A DNA stretch of 64,000 nucleotides from Planctomycetota bacterium. Its GTDB lineage: Bacteria; Planctomycetota; PLA2; JAEUHO01. Below the pieces are notes generated by a model. It searched no databases. It worked only from the letters and a program-made list of their open reading frames with translations, and was not told the origin of the DNA. Positions 57,795 through 64,000 of the stretch are shown here, piece by piece. Within the stretch, counting starts at the first letter, position 1, and the number at the start of each line of letters is the position of its first letter. The stretch covers positions 367,615 through 431,614 of the forward strand of contig JAJDEN010000008.1 of assembly GCA_029259775.1 (NCBI GenBank), written 5' to 3'. Made by a program: the position numbers and the translations under genes.

Positions 57795-57809
57795 TGGCCC
57801 AGCGCTTGC
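57795..57809 (+). promoter_or_regulatory. Possible sigma-54 promoter
   Basis: TGGC (57795-57798) and TTGC (57806-57809) give the GG-N10-GC spacing required for sigma-54 promoters. The predicted start near 57821 leaves only a few nt before ATG 57825, so the mRNA would be almost leaderless. May allow autoregulation by the encoded activator. Confidence 0.35.
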
Positions 57810-57824
57810 TGACATCTTGTCATC

Positions 57825-59243
57825 ATGACGCGTCAAGCTGCCAGTCCCGGACTCCGGATCCTCGTCGTCGAGGACGACGCCACCCATGGCGAGGTGATCC
57901 GCGACGTCCTGGAGCAGGAGGGCCACGAGGTCGCCCTGGCGACCTCGGGCCGGGACGGCGTGGCCCTGCTCGATGCCCAGCCGGTGGACCTCGTCGTCAC
58001 GGACCTACGTCTGCAGGACATGGATGGGCTCGAGATCGTCGGACATTGCCGCGTGCTCCGCGAGGGGCAGGCCGTGCCGCAGGCCATCGTCGTGACCGGG
58101 TACGGCACGGTCGAGGGGGCGGTCAACGCCATGCGTGACGGCGCGCTGCACTACCTCCAGAAGCCGCTCGACCTGGGCATCCTGCGCGAGACGATCCGCG
58201 CCGCGCAGAGCCGGATTGCCCTGGAGCGTCAGAACCGCGAGCTGCAGACAGCGATCGACAAGTCGTACTCGTTCCCCGGCATCTTCGGCCAGACCCACGC
58301 CATGCAGCGCGTCTTCGACGTGATGAACCAGATCCTGGACACGGACGCGACCGTCCTCGTCGGCGGCGAGTCGGGCACGGGCAAGGAACTCGTGGCGCGC
58401 GCGCTGCACTACGCGGGTCCGCGTCGAGCGAAGGCGTTCATCCCGCTCAACTGCGCGGCGCTGGCCGAGGGCGTGCTCGAGAGCGAGCTCTTCGGCCACG
58501 AAGTAGGGGCGTTCACCGGCGCGACGGCGCAGCGCAAGGGTCGCTTCGAGGCCGCCGATGGCGGCACGCTCTTCCTCGACGAGATCGGCGACATGCCGCT
58601 CTCGACCCAGGCGCACCTGCTGCGGGCGCTCGAGTCGGGCGAGATCACGCGCGTTGGCTCGAACGAGCCGCTCCAGGTGGACGTGCGCGTCGTGGCCGCC
58701 ACGCACAGGGACCTCGACACCATGGTCCGCGAGGGGCGCTTCCGCGAAGACTTGTGCTTCCGCTTGCGCGTGGTGCAACTGGAGCTGCCCGCGCTCCGGG
58801 AACGGCTGGCAGACCTCCCGCACCTGGTCGAGCACTTCCTCGCCGAGGCCTCGGAGCGCCACGGCAAGCCGGCCCGTATCGTCGCGACCGAGACCCTCGA
58901 CATCCTCATGAGCTACCGTTGGCCCGGCAACGTACGCGAGCTCAAGAACGCCGTGGAGTCGATGGTGCTGCTCAGCCGCGGCGAGACGATCACGCCCGAC
59001 GCGGTGCCGCCCTACGTGCGTCCGGCCGCAGGCGACACGCCCGACATCCTCAAGTCCTTGAGCGGCCTGCCGGCCGACGACGTCGAGCGCGCGCTGATCA
59101 CGAACACATTGCGCGACGTAGGTGGCAATCGGGAACGCTGTTCGCAGTTGCTGGGCATCAGCACCCGCACGCTGTACCGGAAAATCAAGGTTTACGGGCT
59201 CTCGGGACACGGCCAGTCGGCCGATCCGGCAGGGTCCGATTGA
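57825..59243 (+). CDS. Sigma-54-dependent response regulator (NtrC family)
   Basis: A 472-residue activator. The N-terminal receiver (~10-125) has the acidic pair in [14 protein letters not shown], the phospho-acceptor Asp in [14 protein letters not shown] and the Lys in LHYLQKPLD. The AAA+ domain (~145-380) shows Walker [21 protein letters not shown], the sigma-54-contacting GAFTGA loop in [20 protein letters not shown], Walker [15 protein letters not shown] and the Arg-finger region [21 protein letters not shown] Fis-type helix-turn-helix closes it ([20 protein letters not shown]). All key residues are intact, so it should activate sigma-54 promoters when phosphorylated, perhaps by the kinase at 52782. 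Confidence 0.95.
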   Translation: MTRQAASPGLRILVVEDDATHGEVIRDVLEQEGHEVALATSGRDGVALLDAQPVDLVVTDLRLQDMDGLEIVGHCRVLREGQAVPQAIVVTGYGTVEGAVNAMRDGALHYLQKPLDLGILRETIRAAQSRIALERQNRELQTAIDKSYSFPGIFGQTHAMQRVFDVMNQILDTDATVLVGGESGTGKELVARALHYAGPRRAKAFIPLNCAALAEGVLESELFGHEVGAFTGATAQRKGRFEAADGGTLFLDEIGDMPLSTQAHLLRALESGEITRVGSNEPLQVDVRVVAATHRDLDTMVREGRFREDLCFRLRVVQLELPALRERLADLPHLVEHFLAEASERHGKPARIVATETLDILMSYRWPGNVRELKNAVESMVLLSRGETITPDAVPPYVRPAAGDTPDILKSLSGLPADDVERALITNTLRDVGGNRERCSQLLGISTRTLYRKIKVYGLSGHGQSADPAGSD

Positions 59244-59295
59244 ATCACCGTGTCGATTCGGCACGAACCCGATCTACTCAAGGAACGAACGAGTC

Positions 59296-61227
59296 ATGGC
59301 TGACCGCATTATTGGAATCGATCTGGGCACCACGAACAGCGTGGTGGCTGTCATGGAAGGCGGCGAGCCGCGTGTCATCGTCAACGCCGATGGACACCGG
59401 GTCACGCCCAGCGTCGTCGCCTTCAGCGAGAGCGGTGAGCGCCTCGTGGGCCAGGCCGCGCGCCGGCAGGCCGTGACGAACCCCGAGAACACCGTCTTCA
59501 GCGTCAAGCGCTTCATGGGCCGCCGCCACAGCGAGGTCGAGTCCGAAGAGAAGCTGGTGCCGTACAAGATCGTCGGCGGACCCGACGAGTTGGTGAAGGT
59601 CGAGATCCGGGGCAAGACGTTCACGCCGCCCGAGGTGAGCGCCATCATCCTGCAGCACCTCAAGAAGGCGGCCGAGGATCACCTCGGCCAGACGGTGACG
59701 GACGCGGTCATCACCGTCCCGGCCTACTTCAACGACAGCCAGCGCCAGGCGACGAAGGACGCGGGCGTCATCGCCGGTCTGAACGTCAGGCGCATCGTCA
59801 ACGAGCCGACCGCGGCGGCGTTGGCCTTCGGCCTCGACCAGAAGAAGTCGGGCAAGATCGCCGTCTTCGACCTCGGTGGCGGCACGTTCGACGTCTCGAT
59901 CCTCGAGCTCGACGAGGGGATCTTCACGGTCCGCTCGACGAACGGCGACACGCACCTTGGTGGTGACGACATCGACCAGGTGCTCGTGGACCACGTTGCG
60001 AACGAGTTCCAGAGCGAGCATGGCATCGACCTGCGCCAGGACCCGATGGCCCTCCACCGGCTCCGCGAGGCGTGCGAGAAGGCCAAGATCGATCTGTCGG
60101 CCTCGATGCAGACCGACCTCAACCTACCGTTCATCACGGCGGACGCGGCCGGCCCGAAGCACCTCACGATGTCCATCACGCGCACGAAGTTCGAGCAGCT
60201 GATGGGCCCGATCCTCGACCGCGTGCGGGCGCCGTGCCTGCAGGCCATCGAGGACGCCGGCATGCCGGTCAGCGACCTCAGCGAGGTGCTCTTGATCGGT
60301 GGCTCGACGCGCATCCCGATGGTGCAGGAGATCGTGAAGGATCTCTTCAAGATGGAGCCCAACAAGTCGGTCAACCCCGACGAGGGCGTGGCGTTGGGCG
60401 CTGCCATCCAGGCGGGCGTGCTCTCCGGTGACGAGACGCTGCAGGACCTGCTCCTGCTCGACGTCACGCCGCTCTCCCTCGGTGTCGAGGTCCAGGGCGG
60501 GATGATGCACAAGCTCATCGAGCGCAACTCGACGATCCCCACGAAGGAGAACGAGACGTTCTCGACCGCGGCCGACAACCAGCCGCAGGTGGAGATCCAC
60601 GTGCTCCAGGGCGAGCGTCCGCTGGCGAAGGACAACCGTTCGCTTGGTCGCTTCATCCTCGACGGCATCCCGCCGGCGCAGCGCGGCACGCCGCAGATCG
60701 AGGTGACGTTCGACATCGACGCCAACGGCATCTTGAGCGTGTCCGCGAAGGACAAGGGCACGGGCAAGGAGCAGAAGGTGAGCATCGAGTCGTCTTCGGG
60801 TCTCTCGAAGGACGAGGTCGAGAAGATGCGTAAAGACGCCGAGGCGCACGCCGCCGAGGACGAGAAGCACAAGAAGCTCGTCGAGGCGAAGAACCAGGCC
60901 GACCACGCCGTCTACGAGATCGACAAGCTCCTGAAGGAGCACGGCGACAAGGTCGACGCGTCGGTCAAGGAGACGATCGAGGGCAAGAAGTCCGAGCTCG
61001 AGGCGGTCAAGGACGGCGAGGACGCCGCGGCCATCGAGACCGCGATCGAGGCTCTGATGACCGCTTCGCAGGAGATCGCGCAGAAGGTCTACGCCGACGC
61101 GCAGACCGATCCGGCTGCTGCGGCAGCGGCGGCCGCCGCTGCGGGTGGCGCGGGTCAGCCCGGTGCGACGGAGTCCTCCGCCGAGAAGGAAGAGGAAGTG
61201 ATCGATGCGGATTTTGAAGTGAAGTAG
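59296..61227 (+). CDS. dnaK: Chaperone DnaK (Hsp70)
   Basis: A 643-residue Hsp70. The ATPase domain opens [20 protein letters not shown] and contains [57 protein letters not shown] and [15 protein letters not shown]. The substrate domain (~390-600) follows after the linker [19 protein letters not shown], then a helical lid. The C-terminal tail is Ala/Gly-rich and ends [12 protein letters not shown], the usual EEVxD-like end. dnaJ and grpE are not adjacent. AAGGAAC lies 10 nt before ATG 59296. Whether this is the housekeeping or a second Hsp70 copy cannot be told from the window. Confidence 0.96.
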   Translation: MADRIIGIDLGTTNSVVAVMEGGEPRVIVNADGHRVTPSVVAFSESGERLVGQAARRQAVTNPENTVFSVKRFMGRRHSEVESEEKLVPYKIVGGPDELVKVEIRGKTFTPPEVSAIILQHLKKAAEDHLGQTVTDAVITVPAYFNDSQRQATKDAGVIAGLNVRRIVNEPTAAALAFGLDQKKSGKIAVFDLGGGTFDVSILELDEGIFTVRSTNGDTHLGGDDIDQVLVDHVANEFQSEHGIDLRQDPMALHRLREACEKAKIDLSASMQTDLNLPFITADAAGPKHLTMSITRTKFEQLMGPILDRVRAPCLQAIEDAGMPVSDLSEVLLIGGSTRIPMVQEIVKDLFKMEPNKSVNPDEGVALGAAIQAGVLSGDETLQDLLLLDVTPLSLGVEVQGGMMHKLIERNSTIPTKENETFSTAADNQPQVEIHVLQGERPLAKDNRSLGRFILDGIPPAQRGTPQIEVTFDIDANGILSVSAKDKGTGKEQKVSIESSSGLSKDEVEKMRKDAEAHAAEDEKHKKLVEAKNQADHAVYEIDKLLKEHGDKVDASVKETIEGKKSELEAVKDGEDAAAIETAIEALMTASQEIAQKVYADAQTDPAAAAAAAAAAGGAGQPGATESSAEKEEEVIDADFEVK

Positions 61228-61242
61228 GGCGTAGCCCTACTT
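61222..61242 (+). terminator. Hairpin around the dnaK stop codon
   Basis: AAGTAGGGC (61222-61230) pairs perfectly with GCCCTACTT (61234-61242), loop GTA; the 5' arm contains the dnaK TAG (61225-61227). It is followed by AACGGTAGGGGCGGCC, the start of a REP element. Confidence 0.6.
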
Positions 61243-61246
61243 AACG

Positions 61247-61320
61247 GTAGGGGCGGCCCTTGTGGCCGCCCTCTTCCAATTGGGACGGCGGGAGGGCGAC
61301 CACAAGGGTCGCCCCTACCC
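61247..61320. repeat. REP pair downstream of dnaK
   Basis: Two oppositely oriented REP units: GTAGGGGCGGCCCTTGTGG near 61248 with its CCGCCC arm, and GGGCGACCACAAGGGTCGCC near 61293 running into CCCTACCC. Each can form a hairpin with a TTGTGG/CCACAA centre. The pair abuts the end of the RAYT transposase gene. Confidence 0.75.
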
Positions 61321-61339
61321 GGCGCGGCGGCAGCCGCGC

Positions 61340-61843
61340 CTACGGGTGATAGGCGTCCGTCTTCCAATGCGTCGGGTTCATGCGGATGTAGTGCTCCGCT
61401 CGCGCGATGGCGTCCCCATCGCGCAAGATGTGCTCGTAGAAGCTGCGCTGCCACAGACGCCCGGGAAACGGTGGCCAGCCACGCTGCCGGACACCCTCTG
61501 CGTACCGTCGCGTGCTCAGGGACTTGAGGGCTCCGATCACATCACCCAGCGGCGCACGTGGCTCCGTCGGGTCGCTTGCTTCAAGGAAGCGCACGACTCC
61601 GTGGATGTGGTTCGGCATGATCACGACAGCGCCGAGACGTACGTGGGGGAAGCGCTCTGGAAGTTCCATCCAGCAGCGGCGGATCATCCTTCCGGCGGGG
61701 GAGAGGCGAAGCGCTCCCTCGGTCACGCGTCCCAGGACGCAGGCCTTCTCCTGGATGCAGATCGTGATCATGTAGACGGCAGGGCCGGCGTAGTTGAATC
61801 CTCGCAGCCGAGTCGAGCGGCGATGGAGGTGGGCTCGTCGCAT
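61340..61843 (-). CDS. REP-associated tyrosine transposase (RAYT)
   Basis: A 167-residue Y1-type HUH transposase. The family motif is clear: LGAVVIMPNHIHGVVRFLEA with the His-x-His metal site, YMITICIQEKACVLG at the start of the fold, and LWQRSFYEHILRDGDAIARA with the probable catalytic Tyr, then YIRMNPTHW. These enzymes cut single-stranded REP hairpins. Here the gene is flanked on both sides by REP arrays (61247-61320 and 61878-62257), strongly linking enzyme and substrate. ATG 61843 is used; GTG 61858 is the alternative. No obvious ribosome-binding site is seen. Confidence 0.92.
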   Translation of the reverse strand: MRRAHLHRRSTRLRGFNYAGPAVYMITICIQEKACVLGRVTEGALRLSPAGRMIRRCWMELPERFPHVRLGAVVIMPNHIHGVVRFLEASDPTEPRAPLGDVIGALKSLSTRRYAEGVRQRGWPPFPGRLWQRSFYEHILRDGDAIARAEHYIRMNPTHWKTDAYHP

Positions 61844-61877
61844 GCCACTGGATCGCACGTGGAACGCGAGTGGTCAC

Positions 61878-62257
61878 GTAGGGGCGACCCTTGTGGTCGC
61901 CCTAGCGCGTCCCTTCTTTGGTCGGGACTTACCCGGTAGGGGCGGCCCTTGTGGCCGCCCTAGCGCGTCCCTTCTTTGGTCGGGACTTACCAGGTAGGGG
62001 CGGCCCTTGTGGCCGCCCTCTTCCAACTGGGGCGGGGGGAGGGCGACCACAAGGGTCGCCCCTACCCGTAAGGGCACGGGAGGTAGGTGCGCCTACGTCG
62101 GCGCGAACCGCACCGTGGCGTGGGTAAGGGGAGCCGGGCGACCACAAGGGTCGCCCCTACCCGTAAGGGCACGGGAGGTAGGTCCGCCTACGTCGGCGCG
62201 AACCGCACCGTGGCGTGGGTAAGGGGAGCCGGGCGACCACAAGGGTCGCCCCTACCC
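61878..62257. repeat. REP array: 58-bp and 95-bp tandem units
   Basis: Plus-oriented units begin at about 61878, 61936 and 61994 (period 58 bp), each carrying GTAGGGGCG(A/G)CCCTTGTGG followed in the first two by CGTCCCTTCTTTGGTCGGGA. Minus-oriented units with GGGCGACCACAAGGGTCGCC begin at 62041, 62136 and 62231 (period 95 bp), separated by spacers containing CGTAAGGGCACGGGAGGTAGG and GGCGCGAACCGCACCGTGGC. The array looks expanded by recent tandem duplication, the copies being nearly identical. Confidence 0.85.
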
Positions 62258-62282
62258 GGTGTGCCTGCACCGCAGGCACACC
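62258..62282 (-). terminator. Hairpin abutting the EVE gene stop codon
   Basis: GGTGTGCCTGC (62258-62268) pairs with GCAGGCACACC (62272-62282), loop ACC. It begins at the EVE stop codon (62282-62284) and is followed on the minus strand by a REP unit. Confidence 0.6.
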
Positions 62283-62773
62283 TACCCACCCGCCATCTTC
62301 AGCACGGTCTCGAACTCCTTCTTGGTGACGGGCTGGACCGAGAGGCGGGCGCCGCGCTGGGTGACCATCATGTCGGCGAGCGCCTTCGCTTCCTTCAAGG
62401 CGGTCAGCGGCACGACCTCCTTGAAGGTCTTCACCCACGTAACGTCCACGCAGTACCAGCGCGGATTGTCGGGGTCGGACTTCGCGTCCCGGTACTTGGA
62501 GTTCGCGTCGAACTGCTCGGGGTCCGGGTAGCCGGCCTTGCTCACCCGGGCCACGCCCGCGACGCCGATCGGCTGCACGCGGCTGTGGTAGTAGAGCACC
62601 TCGTCACCCTTCTGGATGTCGTCCCGCAGGATGTTGCGCGCCTGGTAGTTGCGCACGCCCTCCCAGTAGGTGGTCTTCTTGGGGGCGTTCTTCAGATCGT
62701 CGATCGAGAACACGTCGGGCTCGCTCTTGAAGAGCCAGTACTTCTTGGTGGTGGGCATGGGGGTAGATACCAC
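62282..62773 (-). CDS. EVE-domain protein
   Basis: A 163-residue single-domain EVE protein, a PUA/YTH-like fold that binds modified bases in RNA or DNA. It contains KKYWLFKSEPDVFSIDDLKN, TYWEGVRNYQARNILRDDIQ (aromatic pocket-lining residues W and Y), GDEVLYYHSRVQPIGVAGVA and RWYCVDVTWVKTFKEVVPLT, all characteristic. GTG 62773 is preferred because a GGAGGGG element lies 8 nt before it; ATG 62758 would omit five residues. The function of the bacterial solo form is unknown. It is divergent from the aminotransferase gene 41 bp away. Confidence 0.92.
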   Translation of the reverse strand: MVSTPMPTTKKYWLFKSEPDVFSIDDLKNAPKKTTYWEGVRNYQARNILRDDIQKGDEVLYYHSRVQPIGVAGVARVSKAGYPDPEQFDANSKYRDAKSDPDNPRWYCVDVTWVKTFKEVVPLTALKEAKALADMMVTQRGARLSVQPVTKKEFETVLKMAGG

Positions 62774-62814
62774 GGGCCACCCCTCCGTAGGATCCTCGTT
62801 CGAGGAGGTCGCCC

Positions 62815-64000
62815 ATGCTCAGCCGTCGCCACGTCATCGGAGCGGCTGCGGCCGCGGCCGGCGCCGCCGTGTTCTTCGACCCCACGAAGGTCATGCGCTT
62901 CCTCGAAGCGGCCCCCAAAGACGCAGGCAAGGCGCAGGACGAGGACTTCTGGAGTCGCATCCAGCGCGCCTTCACCGTCGATCGCAGCGTCGTCAACCTC
63001 AACAATGGTGGCGTGAGCCCCGCGCCGGCCTGGGTACAGGCCGCGCAGAAGCGCCATCTCGACCACGCCAACGAACTGCCGCCGCACGTGCTCTGGCGCG
63101 AGCAGCAGCCGCGTGTGGAGCCCGTGCGGCGGCGCTTCGCCAAAGCCTGGAAGACGGATCCGGAGGAGATCGCCTTCACCCGCAACGCGTCCGAGTCGCT
63201 GCAGATCTGCCAGCAGGGCATCGACCTCCAGAAGGGCGATGAAGTCCTGACGACCACGCAGGACTACCCGCGCATGCTGACGACCTTCGATCAGCGCGCG
63301 CGCCGCGAGGGGATCGTCGTCAAGAAGATCAAGATCCCCGTGCCCTGCGAGGACGAGAACGAGATCGTCAAGCGCTTCGAGGCCGCGATCACCAAGAAGA
63401 CGAAGATGATCCTGATGTGCCACATGATCAACCTGACCGGGCAGGTGCTGCCGGTCGGCGAGGTCACGCGCATGGCGCGCACGTACCGGATCCCCGTCAT
63501 CGTCGACGGTGCGCACGCGTTTGCCCACGTCGACTTCAACCTCGAGGACCTGGGGTGCGACTACTACGGCACGAGCTTGCACAAGTGGCTGAGCGTGCCG
63601 CTCGGCGCTGGCTTTTTGTACGTGAAGCGGAAGAACATTCCCAAGATCTGGCCCCTTTTCGCCGAAGCGGATAAAGAGGACACCGATATTCTGAAGCTCA
63701 ATCATACCGGTACCCATCCTGCCCATACGGATCTGGCGATCGCTAACGCCATCGATTTTCACAATATGATCGGAGGCGAACGGAAAGAGGCGCGGCTGCG
63801 GTACATCCAAAACTACTGGACGGACCGAGCCCGAAAGATGGATCATTTGATTGTGAATACCCCAGTCGAGCGTCGCCGATCCTGTGGCATCGCCAATGTG
63901 GGAATAAAAGGCATGGAGCCGACCGAGATGGCTGAACGATTGCTAGAAGAATATAAGATATGGACAGTGGCGATCAATAGAGGCGAAGTAAGAGGCTGTC
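62815..64000 (+). CDS. Class V aminotransferase with Tat signal (3' partial)
   Basis: A protein of at least 395 residues running off the window. The N-terminus has a twin-arginine-type leader (LSRRHVIGAAAAAAGAAVFF), indicating export in folded form with bound pyridoxal phosphate. The PLP-dependent fold follows: VNLNNGGVSPAPAWVQAAQK, EIAFTRNASESLQICQQGID, VIVDGAHAFAHVDFNLEDLG and GTSLHKWLSVPLGAGFLYVK, where the Lys binds the cofactor. The class V fold resembles cysteine desulfurase/isopenicillin N epimerase-like proteins; the substrate is unknown. From about 63605 the codon third positions change from almost all G/C to mixed, although the protein continues in family. Confidence 0.85.
   Translation, partial: MLSRRHVIGAAAAAAGAAVFFDPTKVMRFLEAAPKDAGKAQDEDFWSRIQRAFTVDRSVVNLNNGGVSPAPAWVQAAQKRHLDHANELPPHVLWREQQPRVEPVRRRFAKAWKTDPEEIAFTRNASESLQICQQGIDLQKGDEVLTTTQDYPRMLTTFDQRARREGIVVKKIKIPVPCEDENEIVKRFEAAITKKTKMILMCHMINLTGQVLPVGEVTRMARTYRIPVIVDGAHAFAHVDFNLEDLGCDYYGTSLHKWLSVPLGAGFLYVKRKNIPKIWPLFAEADKEDTDILKLNHTGTHPAHTDLAIANAIDFHNMIGGERKEARLRYIQNYWTDRARKMDHLIVNTPVERRRSCGIANVGIKGMEPTEMAERLLEEYKIWTVAINRGEVRGC

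Larger units (their letters stand above)
57456..57824. other. Intergenic before the NtrC-like gene
   Basis: About 370 bp with a strong terminator (57574-57606), an AT-rich patch (TAATTGAATTAATTCG near 57692) that is unusual for this genome, and a possible sigma-54 promoter (57795-57809). The stretch 57500-57573, ending in the terminator, could be the 3' part of a small RNA. No gene is supported. Confidence 0.5.

Noticed and set aside
61878..62257. A CRISPR array
   Set aside because: The repeats are palindromic REP units with identical spacers, in two orientations, with no cas genes; spacers are not unique.

Overview
The window is high-GC bacterial DNA with two parts: the right-hand end of a tailed-phage prophage (about 1-21.8 kb) integrated at a tRNA-Val gene, and about 42 kb of ordinary chromosome. 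No rRNA is present to fix the taxonomy. The gene set suggests a Planctomycetota-like or other Gram-negative environmental lineage, held with low confidence: a type II secretion cluster, a transhydrogenase in three genes, a TsaC-phosphatase fusion, a membrane-anchored NadD, a TPR-CHAT protein with a signal peptide, and many GTAGGGGCG-type intergenic repeats.

Prophage (1-21.8 kb). The plus strand carries a siphovirus-type morphogenesis run: end of portal fused to a minor head protein, prohead protease, HK97-type capsid, head-tail connector, gp10-like protein, tail terminator, tail tube, tail chaperone with a -1 slippery site, tape measure, and tail tip/fibre proteins. Terminase, most of portal, replication, lysis and repressor genes are not in the window. 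Beyond the tail lies a cargo region. It holds an HNH-type endonuclease and a fused modification-specificity methyltransferase facing each other tail to tail. Then, on the minus strand, come a T4 gp55-like sigma factor, two zinc-ribbon proteins and a tyrosine integrase next to the tRNA-Val whose 3' end is the likely attachment site.

Chromosome (21.9-64 kb), in order: a membrane-anchored coiled-coil protein; alanine dehydrogenase; a MATE exporter and WYL regulator; miaA divergent from a membrane-fused nadD; a small lipoprotein; a candidate structured RNA; serS; a type II secretion cluster (gspD-E-F, repeat, gspG-H-I-J); rpsU; a spermidine-synthase-like membrane protein; a TPR-CHAT peptidase; pntAa-pntAb-pntB; an alpha/beta hydrolase; rpiB; tsaC-phosphatase; an NtrB-like kinase; a DUF3179 gene; an IS1595-type transposase; an NtrC-like activator; dnaK; a RAYT transposase in a REP array; an EVE protein; and a class V aminotransferase cut by the window end.

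Most notable observations. (1) The DUF3179 gene has an in-frame UGA exactly where the family has the first Cys of its CxxC motif, followed by a perfect stem-loop at the distance expected of a bacterial SECIS, so it is read here as a selenoprotein. (2) The prophage restriction-modification pair has an unusual architecture, with an inverted repeat that would hide the nuclease ribosome-binding site. (3) A RAYT transposase sits in arrays of its probable REP substrate, and several genes end in a hairpin around or beside the stop codon followed by the same repeat. (4) The terminal aminotransferase changes codon usage abruptly near 63.6 kb, which suggests recombination or an assembly join.
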